NCBI RefSeq assembly: GCF_009193185.1
Contig: NZ_VUKF01000016.1
Coordinates: 30,767-94,766 of the forward strand
Length of the DNA stretch: 64,000 nt
Direction of reading: 5' to 3'
Source: Georgenia thermotolerans
Lineage (GTDB): Bacteria; Actinomycetota; Actinomycetes; Actinomycetales; Actinomycetaceae
Made by a program: the position numbers and the translations under genes. The notes beneath the pieces were generated by a model, which was not told where the DNA came from, searched no databases, and worked only from the letters and a program-made list of their open reading frames with translations. Positions 55,240-63,886 of the stretch are shown piece after piece. The stretch's first letter is position 1. The number at the start of each line of letters is the position of its first letter.

Positions 55240-56138
55240 CACATGAGTCCCTGGTCGCGTCGACCTCCCACCGCTACGGTATCCACGCCCTCGTGTGGAC
55301 CGGTGAGTGGACGCCGGAGACGGCCGATGATGCGATCCGACGAACGGCTGCGGCGGGCTATGACCTCATCGAACTGGCGTTGCTCGATCCCTATGCGATC
55401 GACGTCGAGGCGACGAGGAGATCACTGGACCGGCACGGGCTGTCGATGGTCGCCTCGCTCGGGCTCTCGCCCGCGACGGACATCTCCAGTGAGGACGAGG
55501 AGATACGGCGGCGCGGCGAGGACCTGCTGCACCGGGCGGCCGCGGTGGTCCGGGACCTCGGCGGCGACTACCTGTGTGGGGTGATCTACGGGAGCATGAG
55601 CAAGCACCCGGGGCCCGCGTCCCGGCGGTCGTACGCGAACAGCGTGGAGAGTATCCAGCGCCTCGCGGACACGGGCGCCGCCTCGGACATTCGGCTCGGT
55701 CTTGAGGTCGTCAACCGCTACGAGTCGAACCTCCTGAACACGGCGCGGCAGGCGATGGACTTCCTCAGCGTTGTCGACCGCGAAAACGTCTATGTTCACC
55801 TCGACACCTACCACATGAATATTGAGGAGCCGGACATGGCCTCCCCGATCGCTGTATGCGGCGATCGTCTGGGCTATGTACACGTCGGGGAGAGCCACCG
55901 CGGTTACCTCGGGTCGGGCAGCATCGACTTCCGCAGCTTCTTCGCGGCACTGGCGAACTCGGGCTATGCCGGGCCGATTACGTTCGAGTCTTTCTCGTCG
56001 ACCGTCGTGGATCCGGTGCTGTCGAACACGCTCGCGATCTGGCGGGACCTGTGGCGGGACTCGGACGACCTGGCGCGCCACGCCCGGACCTTCATGCAGA
56101 CGCAGATCGAGGGCGCGTCCGCCGTCCGGTTTCAGTAA
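55236..56138 (+). CDS. Sugar isomerase/epimerase, TIM barrel, copy 1
   Basis: A 300-residue protein of the AP endonuclease 2-like superfamily, resembling D-tagatose/D-allulose 3-epimerases. The four metal/acid residues can be placed: Glu in LEVVNRYESN (about 157), Asp in VHLDTYHMNIEE (about 190), His in LGYVHVGESHRG (about 215) and Glu in ITFESFSS (about 251). It would epimerise or isomerise a ketose or keto-sugar in the cytosol. A clear paralogue lies in the same operon at 61879; both share HLDTYHMNIEE and the GPITFESFSS block. It follows the importer genes directly. Confidence 0.9.
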   Translation: MTHESLVASTSHRYGIHALVWTGEWTPETADDAIRRTAAAGYDLIELALLDPYAIDVEATRRSLDRHGLSMVASLGLSPATDISSEDEEIRRRGEDLLHRAAAVVRDLGGDYLCGVIYGSMSKHPGPASRRSYANSVESIQRLADTGAASDIRLGLEVVNRYESNLLNTARQAMDFLSVVDRENVYVHLDTYHMNIEEPDMASPIAVCGDRLGYVHVGESHRGYLGSGSIDFRSFFAALANSGYAGPITFESFSSTVVDPVLSNTLAIWRDLWRDSDDLARHARTFMQTQIEGASAVRFQ

Positions 56139-56149
56139 GAAGGGCTCCG

Positions 56150-57157
56150 ATGGTCAATCGAAACGACGTCGCACGTCGCGCTGGGGTGAGCACTGCCGTC
56201 GTTAGCTACGTTATGAACGGTGGACCGCGGGTCGTCTCCGAGGAGGCGCGGGCGAAGGTGATGGCTGCGGTGCGCGAGCTCGGGTACCGCCCGAACGGCC
56301 TCGCCCGCGCGCTGAAGCTACAGCGCACGGCGGTACTCGGGATCGTGGTGCCCGACAGCAGCAACCCCTACTTCGCGGAGCTTGCGCGCGCCATCGAGGA
56401 GGCTGCGCATAGCCACGGGATGACGCTGCTGCTCGGCAACTCCGCGGAGGATCCCGCTCGGGAACTCGCCTACCTCAGTACCTTCCTAAATGGACGGGTC
56501 GACGGAATTCTCATCGTCAGCTCTAGCCGCTCGCCCGACATCATCGATCTCCTCGACGAGTCGGGACTGCCCTCCGTGTTCGTGGACCGGTCGCCGGTGG
56601 GCAACCAGCACAGCGCGATAGAGGTGGACAATCGGGCTGGCGGACGCGAGGCAATGGCACACCTCCTCGAACACGGCCACCGCGATATCACGGTTATGGT
56701 TGGCCCGTCCGCCGAGTCCGACGAGCGCATGGAGGGCGCGCTCGAAGTTGTGGCCGGACGGGACGATGTCAGAGTCCGTCAGACGAGTTCCGTCCGTTTC
56801 GCCCGAAGCGCTGCGTATGCCGCCGCCCGCGAGATCCTCGCTACGGACGACCGCCCGTCCGCTGTCTTTACCATTGCGGATGAACTCGCGATCGGCGTGC
56901 TCCGCGCAGCGGCGGACGCGGGCTTGCGCGTACCTGAGGATCTCGCCCTCGTCTCGTTCGACGGAATCCCGGAAGCCGCCTTCACTGCGCCCGGACTCTC
57001 CACGATCGGCCAGCCTTTTGCCCGGATCGCGCAGGAGGCGGTCGGCCTCCTCATGGCGATGGTCGACTCGGACGTGAAGCCCAGGCGGGTCGTCCTGCCC
57101 GTCGCCCTGATCCGTCGAGGCAGCTGCGGGTGCCCCGACGACCTCCGCATCACCTGA
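56150..57157 (+). CDS. LacI family regulator of the sugar/nucleoside operon
   Basis: A 335-residue regulator, start ATG 56150. The helix-turn-helix is NRNDVARRAGVSTAVVSYVM (residues 3-22), followed by VVSEEARAKVMAAVRELGYR and the hinge RPNGLARALKLQRT. The sensor domain (about 60-335) has GIVVPDSSNPYFAELARAIE, SVFVDRSPVGNQHSAIEVDN and the C-terminal ELAIGVLRAA and STIGQPFARIAQEAV. It is embedded within the operon it probably controls, so its level would follow operon expression. Its likely site is the tandem 12-mer at 52244. Ligand unknown. Confidence 0.94.
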   Translation: MVNRNDVARRAGVSTAVVSYVMNGGPRVVSEEARAKVMAAVRELGYRPNGLARALKLQRTAVLGIVVPDSSNPYFAELARAIEEAAHSHGMTLLLGNSAEDPARELAYLSTFLNGRVDGILIVSSSRSPDIIDLLDESGLPSVFVDRSPVGNQHSAIEVDNRAGGREAMAHLLEHGHRDITVMVGPSAESDERMEGALEVVAGRDDVRVRQTSSVRFARSAAYAAAREILATDDRPSAVFTIADELAIGVLRAAADAGLRVPEDLALVSFDGIPEAAFTAPGLSTIGQPFARIAQEAVGLLMAMVDSDVKPRRVVLPVALIRRGSCGCPDDLRIT

Positions 57158-57194
57158 CTCATTCATCCCAATTCCTCATCGAAAGACGAAAACC

Positions 57195-58565
57195 ATGATC
57201 AACGGCCCAACGGTGCTAGCCGAGTACCGACTCACCAACCCGACCGGCACCCCTCGCGCGAGCGAGCCGGTGTTCCTCGACGCGGTCGATGCGGACTCCG
57301 TCATCTCCGTCCGCCTCGGGGACGGTCCGCTCGCGCCCGTGCAGCGGCTCGCTTCCGGCGGGCTTGTCACGATCCTCGATGTCCCAGAGGGTACTGGTCC
57401 CTTCCCCCTTACAGTGGTCGCGGCGGCCCATGAGTCGGACGGCTTCGTAATTACCGAGGTCCCCGCCCGCGAGCAGGACGCCGTCGTGCGCCTCGACACC
57501 GGCCCCTTCGAGATCGAGCTGTGCCGAGGCTCCGGCAAGGGCACGACGAGCTCGAAGTGGGGCATCCGGCATCTGCTGTCCAAGGAGCAGGGCGTCGACC
57601 TCATACCAGGCGGGGACAACTCCATTGGCGGCTTCTACGCGCCCTTCTTCACCCCGGAGAACGGGCTCATCAACCCGCCCGAGCACGTCATAGCGGACGT
57701 CGAGGTCCTGGAGCGCGGGCCGCTCCTGCACAAGTACCGCCTGACCGGCCGCATCCCCGACGGGCTCCTGCCGGAGCTGCGCGGCAAGTGGTTCACGATC
57801 GACTGGCAGTTCACGGCCGGGTCTGCATGGTTCGAGCGGCACTACGAGATCACAGACTTCGCGACCGAGGTGGACGGCCGCGCCGCAGTGAACAAGTTCA
57901 CGGTCGGCGACGAGTTCGAGGCGGGCCCCGGCGACGTGCTGTTCGACCATTTCGCGTCTTGGGCGGGCACGACCTATCGCGAGGGCGACCCCTACGCTGG
58001 CATCCTCGCAGACCGCGTCCACCAGGTCACCAGCGGGATTTCGGAGGAATCCTCCCCATCGCTGCACGCGTACCGCCAGGCGATCGGCGGCGACATCGAG
58101 TCCGCCAACTGGGACTGGTACTGGCGGCTGTTCAGCGCGTGGGAGTCGTTCCTCACACACGACGAGATCCGGGCGCACCTGTCCGAGGTGCGCGCCGCGG
58201 CGCACCGAGCTGCGGACTCGCCAGCGCGCGAGTGGAAGACGACGGACGAGCCCCTGGGGGTCGAGGTGCCCACCACGGAGGAGGCCACCGTTTTCGTCGG
58301 ACCCTCCAGCAAGACCGCGGCGATCAACGCCGGAACCGGGTACGCCATGACGTGGTGGACGTCGAAGCCGGTCGGCCGGTTTCAGATCGTTCAGCGCCGC
58401 GAGTCGGGCTGGAGCAACTGGGGCACGAACGGCGAGAACGAGTGCCCGGAGCTGCCAACCGACGTTACGATCCGAGCCGCGTATGGCCGATTCGCCCACT
58501 CTTGGCGGGCGGTGGCGGCATCGCTCGAGAATCCGGTAGTGATCGAAGCCAGCACTGACCGATGA
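57195..58565 (+). CDS. Uncharacterised 456-residue protein A (paralogue of 59455)
   Basis: I do not recognise this protein. It lacks a signal peptide and membrane segments, so it is probably cytosolic. The N-terminal third is beta-rich. A highly conserved central block shared with the paralogue at 59455 runs from SKWGIRHLL (about residue 116) through GVDLIPGGDNSIGGFYAPFF and TPENGLINPPEH (about 131-163), IPDGLLPELRGKW and WFERHYEITDF, to VNKFTVGDEFEAG (about 237-249). The C-terminal block has NWDWYWRLFSAWESFL and WWTSKPVGRFQ with RRESGWSNWGTN. The many conserved Trp, Tyr, Asp, Glu and His suggest a carbohydrate-active enzyme with a beta-sandwich core, such as a mutarotase- or lyase-like fold, but this is inference. 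It overlaps the PfkB gene by 4 bp. Confidence 0.85.
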   Translation: MINGPTVLAEYRLTNPTGTPRASEPVFLDAVDADSVISVRLGDGPLAPVQRLASGGLVTILDVPEGTGPFPLTVVAAAHESDGFVITEVPAREQDAVVRLDTGPFEIELCRGSGKGTTSSKWGIRHLLSKEQGVDLIPGGDNSIGGFYAPFFTPENGLINPPEHVIADVEVLERGPLLHKYRLTGRIPDGLLPELRGKWFTIDWQFTAGSAWFERHYEITDFATEVDGRAAVNKFTVGDEFEAGPGDVLFDHFASWAGTTYREGDPYAGILADRVHQVTSGISEESSPSLHAYRQAIGGDIESANWDWYWRLFSAWESFLTHDEIRAHLSEVRAAAHRAADSPAREWKTTDEPLGVEVPTTEEATVFVGPSSKTAAINAGTGYAMTWWTSKPVGRFQIVQRRESGWSNWGTNGENECPELPTDVTIRAAYGRFAHSWRAVAASLENPVVIEASTDR

Positions 58566-59461
58566 CCGAGGTGCTTGTCGTCGGCGAGTCCCTCGTTGAC
58601 ATCGTCCGCGCAGCCGGGGCGGAACCGTCCCACCGCCCCGGCGGGAGCCCGCTCAACGTCGCGGTCGGAGTGGCTCGACTCGGCGTCCCCGCCGCGCTGC
58701 ACACGCGGATTGGCAGCGACTCACACGGACGCGCGATCCTCGACCACCTGCGCGCGAGTGGCGTGGAACTGACCGCTGCGTCGATGGTCAACGGCCATAC
58801 GAGCACGGCGCGGGCGGACATTGACCCGGACGGCGCGGCCAAGTACGAATTCGACCTCGACGTCTCCCTCGCCCCGGTCGATGAGGCCGCCCGGGACGTC
58901 CGCTGGATCCACGCCGGATCGATCGCGGCGGTGCTCGAACCGGGCGCGAGCAGGGTGCGGAGGGCGTTCGACGACTCGAGTGCGGGAGTCGTCCGCTCGT
59001 TCGACCCCAACATCCGGCCCGACGTCGTCGGCGACCCGCGGGATCATCGGGCCGCAGTCGAGTGGTACGTATCACGGAGCGACGTCGTGAAGGCAAGCGA
59101 CGAGGACGCCGAGCTGTTGTATCCGGATCGCGACCCCCGCGAGACCCTGCGGGCATGGCTGGCCGGCGGCGCGCGCCTCGCCGTGCTGACCTGTGGCGAG
59201 GACGGGGCGCACGCAGTGTTCGAGGGCGGCGAGATGGCAGCCCCGGCAGCGCGCGTTAATGTCCGCGACACGATCGGAGCGGGCGACGCGTTCATGGCCG
59301 CGCTGATCTGGCGGCTCCTCGCGAGGGTCGGCCGGAACGGTCTGCGGGTCGACGAGGACACGATGGCCGACGCTGTCGGCGGCGCGCTCGCATGCGCGGG
59401 TGTCACCGTCGGGAGAGAGGGCGCCGACCCACCTCGCCTCGGAGAGGTGCCGTCATGGTGA
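58562..59461 (+). CDS. PfkB family carbohydrate kinase
   Basis: A 299-residue kinase, ATG overlapping the previous stop by 4 bp. N-terminal LVVGESLVDIV and PGGSPLNVAVGVARLG (first PfkB signature, about 21-36), FDPNIRPDVVGD (about 142) and DTIGAGDAFMAALIW (about 237-251) with the catalytic Asp. This matches fructokinase-like PfkB enzymes. It phosphorylates a sugar using ATP in the cytosol. It ends inside the start of protein B. With two epimerases present, a rare ketose or aldose released from the imported compound is the likely substrate. Confidence 0.93.
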   Translation: MTEVLVVGESLVDIVRAAGAEPSHRPGGSPLNVAVGVARLGVPAALHTRIGSDSHGRAILDHLRASGVELTAASMVNGHTSTARADIDPDGAAKYEFDLDVSLAPVDEAARDVRWIHAGSIAAVLEPGASRVRRAFDDSSAGVVRSFDPNIRPDVVGDPRDHRAAVEWYVSRSDVVKASDEDAELLYPDRDPRETLRAWLAGGARLAVLTCGEDGAHAVFEGGEMAAPAARVNVRDTIGAGDAFMAALIWRLLARVGRNGLRVDEDTMADAVGGALACAGVTVGREGADPPRLGEVPSW

Positions 59462-60867
59462 ACGCTCCCCGCCCGATCGCCAAGTACGACGTCGTCGACG
59501 GGCTCGGGCGCCCCCGCATGGCCGAGCCCCTAACGTTCGAGTTGCCCGCGAGCCGGCACCGCGAATACTCGGTGGCCCTTGGCGACGGCCCTCGGCGCCC
59601 CGTTCAGGTGTTCGCCGCGGATCCAGGCCGGGGCGTCGCGATCCTGGACCTGGACGGCGTCCCACGGTCGACGATGCGGCTGTTCTCGGAGGCTGCGGCA
59701 CCGGACGCCGGCAACGCCATCGCGGCACGGCCGGTTGTCGAGGCCGACGGGGTCGTACGACTGGACACTGGAGCGTTCGAGCTTGAGTTGTGCCGCGGCA
59801 CCGCCCGCGGCACAACGGACAGCAAGTGGGGCATCCGCCACTTCATGGACAACGTTCAGGGCGTCGATCTGATCCCGGGAGGCGACAACGCGATCGGCGG
59901 CGTGTACGCACCGTTCTTCACCCCCGAGAACGGGCTGATCAATCCGCCGGAGCACGCAATCGCGGACGTCGTTCCCGTGGAGGTTGGCCCGCTCCTGCAC
60001 CACTACCGCATGACCGTCCGCATCCCGGACGGATTGCTTCCGGAGCTGCGGGGGAAGTGGATCACGATTGACTGGACGTTCACGGCCGGCACCCCCTGGT
60101 TCGAGCGCCACTACCGGCTGAGCGAATTCGGGACCGAGGTCGATGGCCGGTCGGTCGTGAACAAGCTGACCGTCGGCGATGAGTTCGAGGCAGGTGCTGA
60201 CGCGCTCGTGTTCGACAGGTTCGCGACGTGGGGCGCCACTACCTTTCGGGAGGGCGCACCCTATTCGGCCATCCTTGCGCGCTCGGTCCGGCGGATCGTG
60301 GCAGAGATATCCGACGACTCGCCCGCCGAGTTGCGGGCCTACAGAGACGCCATCGCCGGCGACATCACGGCCGCCAACTGGGACTGGTACTGGCGGCTGT
60401 TCAGCGCGTGGGAGGACTTCCTCCCCCACGACCGGATCCGCGAGGAGTTGGCCGCCGTTCGTGCGGAGGCGCATCGCGCGTCCGACGCGGCGGATCGCTT
60501 CTGGAACGTGACCGTTGACCCGCTCGGGGTCGACGTCCCGGCGGCGGTTCAGTCGACGATCTTCGTCGGTCCTGCGGACCGCAGCGCGGCCCTCAGCACC
60601 AAGACCGGTTACGGGATGGTCTGGTGGACGTCCAAGCCGTCGGGCGGCTTCGACATCCAGCAGCGCCGCGAGTCCGGGTGGTCCAACTGGGGCACCAATA
60701 GCGAGAACGAACGGCCTGAGTTGCCTAACGACGTGCGGATCCGCACGGCCTACGGGCCGTACGGCGCCGACTGGGCAGGGGTTGCCGACGCGCTGGCGAG
60801 CCCCGTCCGTGTCGGCGCGCCGACGGACGTGATGCAGTCCCCCGACACAGAAGAGGAGCAGGCATGA
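59455..60867 (+). CDS. Uncharacterised 470-residue protein B (paralogue of 57195)
   Basis: I do not recognise this protein beyond its evident relationship to protein A. Start ATG 59455 overlaps the PfkB stop. The shared blocks are SKWGIRHFMD, QGVDLIPGGDNAIGG, FTPENGLINPPEHAIADV, IPDGLLPELRGKW, WFERHYRLSEFGTEVDGRS, KLTVGDEFEAG, NWDWYWRLFSAWEDFL and QQRRESGWSNWGTN, in the same order and spacing. The N-terminal 110 residues and the extreme C-terminus differ most. No signal peptide is seen. Retention of two diverged copies in one operon suggests two related substrates or a heteromeric enzyme. It overlaps the nucleoside hydrolase gene by 4 bp. Confidence 0.85.
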   Translation: MVNAPRPIAKYDVVDGLGRPRMAEPLTFELPASRHREYSVALGDGPRRPVQVFAADPGRGVAILDLDGVPRSTMRLFSEAAAPDAGNAIAARPVVEADGVVRLDTGAFELELCRGTARGTTDSKWGIRHFMDNVQGVDLIPGGDNAIGGVYAPFFTPENGLINPPEHAIADVVPVEVGPLLHHYRMTVRIPDGLLPELRGKWITIDWTFTAGTPWFERHYRLSEFGTEVDGRSVVNKLTVGDEFEAGADALVFDRFATWGATTFREGAPYSAILARSVRRIVAEISDDSPAELRAYRDAIAGDITAANWDWYWRLFSAWEDFLPHDRIREELAAVRAEAHRASDAADRFWNVTVDPLGVDVPAAVQSTIFVGPADRSAALSTKTGYGMVWWTSKPSGGFDIQQRRESGWSNWGTNSENERPELPNDVRIRTAYGPYGADWAGVADALASPVRVGAPTDVMQSPDTEEEQA

Positions 60868-61847
60868 GCCGGAGGACCAAGGTCATCGTCGACACCGACC
60901 CGGGAGTCGGCATCCCGGGAACCGATGCCGACGATCCGATCGCAATCCTCCTCGCGCTTGCAGATCCGCGGCTGGAGCTCATCGGGGTGACGACCACGTT
61001 CGGCAACTGCCCGCCGGAGCTCGGCGCGCGCGGCGCTCGGGCCGTGCTGGATGCGGCCGGTCGTCCGGACGTCCCCGTGGCAGTAGGAAGCGCGGTGGCG
61101 CTGAACGGCGAACTGCCCGGCGATCTTTCAAGCCGCTATGACGGGGAGCGGGGCCGTGCGGGCACGATCCCGCTGCCGTCGCTTGCCGATTCGGCAATCT
61201 CGAGCACCGCTGCCGAGTTCATCGTCGACACAGTCAACGCACACCCGCACGAGGTGACCCTCATCGCGATCGGTCCGCAGACCAACATCGCCCAGGCGCT
61301 TGAGCTCGACCCGGGGATCGCGGAGCGGCTGCGCTCGATCGTATTCATGGGCGGGGCGCTCGGCCTTGACCCCGAATACGGACGCGGGAACGTCACGCCT
61401 GTAGCGGAGTGCAACATCTGGTACGACGCGGATGCCGCAGACATCGTGTTCCGTTCGGGCGTCGACCTGACGATGGTCGGTCTTGACGTGACGAACCCAA
61501 ATCAGGGCGTAGTCCTCTCCGCCTCCGCAATCTCGGCGATTGACCCCGACGCGTCGGCGGTCGCCGGGATGCTCGCGCAGATCTGCGACACCTACCTCGA
61601 GGCCCCCATGTTCGAGTGGGCGGACGGTTGCGTGCTCTACGACCCGCTCGCCGTGGCGGCCGCTGCCGATCCGGAGCTCGGCGAGTACCGGGAGCTAGCG
61701 GTCGGGGTCGAGCGGGACGGCACGCTCACACGCGGGCAGACGGTGCCGCTGCGCGACGCGGTGCCGAACCTCCGCGTTCTGGTCAAGGTCGACGGCGCAG
61801 CCTTCGCCGGGAACTGCCTCGACCGCATTCTCACGCTCGGTCGCTGA
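60864..61847 (+). CDS. Nucleoside hydrolase (IUNH family)
   Basis: A 327-residue protein. The family's N-terminal metal site DTDPG is present (residues 10-14) but followed by an insertion, VGIPGTDADDPIAI, where the usual motif is DTDPGxDDA. The second Asp pair (DADD) is therefore displaced by 7 residues. Other conserved parts are VTTTFGN, LIAIGPQTNIAQAL, IVFMGGAL, AECNIWYDADAADIVF and CVLYDPLAVA, with the late Asp ligand. These enzymes cleave N-ribosyl bonds to base plus ribose, using Ca2+. In this operon it could act on a nucleoside or an N- or C-glycoside analogue. It overlaps protein B by 4 bp. Confidence 0.88.
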   Translation: MSRRTKVIVDTDPGVGIPGTDADDPIAILLALADPRLELIGVTTTFGNCPPELGARGARAVLDAAGRPDVPVAVGSAVALNGELPGDLSSRYDGERGRAGTIPLPSLADSAISSTAAEFIVDTVNAHPHEVTLIAIGPQTNIAQALELDPGIAERLRSIVFMGGALGLDPEYGRGNVTPVAECNIWYDADAADIVFRSGVDLTMVGLDVTNPNQGVVLSASAISAIDPDASAVAGMLAQICDTYLEAPMFEWADGCVLYDPLAVAAAADPELGEYRELAVGVERDGTLTRGQTVPLRDAVPNLRVLVKVDGAAFAGNCLDRILTLGR

Positions 61848-61878
61848 CCGCGACCGGCCCCCAAGTAGAGAGATAACT

Positions 61879-62748
61879 ATGCCTACAAACCCGCTCGGCG
61901 TGCACGCGCTCGTCTTCGCCGGAGGCACGACCGCGGACGAGATGACGACGATCATCGAGCAGACGAAGGCGGCCGGCTACGACATCCTCGAGTTGTCGTT
62001 GCATGACGCCGTCAACCTCGACACCGCCGACGCCAGGGCAAAGCTCGAGGGAGCGGGCCTCGACATTGTCTGCTCGCGAGGCCTGGCGTTCTCCGCCGAC
62101 GTGTCAAGCGAAGATCCAGAGGTGGTCGCCCGCGGTGCACAGCTGCTGCACGACTCGCTGCGGATCACGCACGACATGGGGGGCACGCACTTCACCGGCG
62201 CGCTCTACAGCGCCCTCGGCAAGTACGGTCGCGCCTTGAGCGCGGCAGGGCGTGCAAACGTCGTCGCGGCACTCGCAGATCTCGCCGTCGAGGCGCAGGG
62301 CCTCGGCATGACACTCGGCCTCGAGATCTGCAATCGCTACGAGACAAACGTCGTCAACACCGCGGCCGACGCCCTGCGGCTCGCAGACGACATCGGCCAC
62401 GACAACGTCCTCATCCACCTTGATACCTACCACATGAACATCGAGGAGGACGACTTCATTCGGCCCGTGCGCCTGGTAGGAGATCGATTGGGCTATGTCC
62501 ACATCGGCGAGAACCATCGAGGGTTCCTGGGCAGTGGTCACCTCGACTTCGCGTCGTTCTTCCACGCGCTCGCCGGTATCGGCTACTCCGGCCCCATCAC
62601 GTTCGAGTCGTTCTCGTCAGCGGTCGTTTCGCCCACGCTCTCAAACGACCTCGCAATCTGGCGGAACCTATGGAACAACGGCCCCGCGCTCGCGCGGCAC
62701 GCCCGCTCCTTCATGGCGGATCAGCTCGAGGCAGGTCGCCGTGGCTGA
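61879..62748 (+). CDS. Sugar isomerase/epimerase, TIM barrel, copy 2
   Basis: A 289-residue paralogue of the protein at 55236. It retains LGLEICNRYETN, LIHLDTYHMNIEED, RLGYVHIGENHRGFLGSGHL and GPITFESFSS, so the Glu, Asp, His and Glu of the tagatose-3-epimerase-type active site are all present. The start ATG 61879 follows AGAGA weakly, 31 bp after the hydrolase. It overlaps the kinase start. Presumably it works on a second intermediate, or on the same intermediate at a different carbon, from copy 1. Confidence 0.9.
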   Translation: MPTNPLGVHALVFAGGTTADEMTTIIEQTKAAGYDILELSLHDAVNLDTADARAKLEGAGLDIVCSRGLAFSADVSSEDPEVVARGAQLLHDSLRITHDMGGTHFTGALYSALGKYGRALSAAGRANVVAALADLAVEAQGLGMTLGLEICNRYETNVVNTAADALRLADDIGHDNVLIHLDTYHMNIEEDDFIRPVRLVGDRLGYVHIGENHRGFLGSGHLDFASFFHALAGIGYSGPITFESFSSAVVSPTLSNDLAIWRNLWNNGPALARHARSFMADQLEAGRRG

Positions 62749-63421
62749 CGCCGCCCCCTTGACAGGCCCTCCCGCCCAGGCGCTCGGGGAGCTTGCCGAG
62801 CGGATCCGAGATGCTGCCGAGCGGGGCACCCGCTACATCCTCGGGGTCACGGGTAGCCCTGGCAGCGGCAAGACGACGCTCGCTGGGGCGCTCGTGCGAC
62901 GAATCAACGAACGCGAGCCGAAGCGGGCTGTGCATCTGCCGATGGACGGCTTCCACCTCGCGAACTCGGCCCTCGACCGGCTTGGGATCCATGACCGAAA
63001 GGGCGCGATGGAGACCTTCGATGGCTGGGGGTTCGTCGCGCTGCTCGACCGGGTTCGCACGGAAACTACGCACACGGTCTACGCGCCGAGCTTCGCCCGC
63101 GCTGTGGACGAGGCCGTGGCCGGTGATGTCGCGATCGAGCCAGAGGCGTCGATCGTGATCGTAGAGGGGAACTACCTCCTCGTCGACGAGGTACCGTGGT
63201 CGGGGGTGCGCGATAGGCTGGATGCCGCGTGGTTCTGCGCGACGCCGGCCTCGGAGCGCGAGGCACGACTCATCGACCGGCATGTGCGCCACGGGCGCAC
63301 CACGGACGCCGCGGCGGCGTGGGCGCGCGAGGTCGACGGCCGCAATGCGGTGCTCATAGAGGCGACGGCTCCGCGCGCGGACCTCGTCGTCTCGGGCACG
63401 ACTGGGCGGGTGCTCGCCTAG
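62741..63421 (+). CDS. P-loop nucleoside/sugar kinase (uridine kinase/phosphoribulokinase-like)
   Basis: A 226-residue kinase. GTG 62741 overlaps the epimerase stop by 8 bp. Walker A is GVTGSPGSGKTT (about 35-46). LPMDGFHLANSALDRLG (about 66-82), VIVEGNYLLVDE (about 138-149) and LIDRHVRHGRT (about 178) follow; the MDGFH phrase is diagnostic of the family sometimes annotated as nucleoside/nucleotide kinase or fructose-transport kinase (FrcK-like). It is the second kinase of the operon, and may phosphorylate ribose, a nucleoside or an epimerised sugar. Last gene of the operon; a small hairpin follows. Confidence 0.88.
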   Translation: MADAAPLTGPPAQALGELAERIRDAAERGTRYILGVTGSPGSGKTTLAGALVRRINEREPKRAVHLPMDGFHLANSALDRLGIHDRKGAMETFDGWGFVALLDRVRTETTHTVYAPSFARAVDEAVAGDVAIEPEASIVIVEGNYLLVDEVPWSGVRDRLDAAWFCATPASEREARLIDRHVRHGRTTDAAAAWAREVDGRNAVLIEATAPRADLVVSGTTGRVLA

Positions 63422-63423
63422 AC

Positions 63424-63439
63424 CTGTCATTTCTGACAG
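63424..63439 (+). terminator. Small hairpin after the sugar operon
   Basis: CTGTCA-TTTC-TGACAG, a 6-bp stem beginning 3 bp after the last stop codon. Its right half (ATTTCTGACAG) recurs inverted at 63650-63660, so it may instead be a recombination subsite. Confidence 0.4.
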
Positions 63440-63726
63440 TTGAGGCGCGCGGGCGTTGCCTGGCACCCCACGACGCACCGGACGCGCTTGGTTCGGCGGC
63501 GGCTGCAGGGCCGACGTCCGGCACCTCCTTGGAGGAGCGTCTCCACCTCTGCGGTCCGCAAACGGTCCGCAAGAAGATCAGCAGAGATCAGCCGTGATCA
63601 ACGACAGTCGTCGCTCGCACTGGAGGTTTTCCCTGGTGATTGCCCGTATCTGTCAGAAATACAGACAAGTCCCGAGTGCCCACCGTGAACCTTGGTCGTG
63701 CGGATCAAGTGCGACGAGATTTCTTG

Positions 63727-63777
63727 CTTCTTCAGTTGCGACGTCCCAGCTGCCTCGTCAGCCGCCAACTGAAGAAG
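63727..63777. repeat. 12-bp inverted repeat
   Basis: CTTCTTCAGTTG at 63727-63738 with its perfect complement at 63766-63777, 27-nt loop. It is AT-richer than its surroundings. Function unknown; possibly the end of a vanished element. Confidence 0.5.
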
Positions 63778-63886
63778 TAGCCCGCGAACGGCTGGCTCCC
63801 CTGGACCAAGTCGGCCCATGTCGGTGACGGGGGCGAGGCATACGGCGCCTTCGCCCGGTTCGGCGGTGGGGGATGTCGTCGGCACG

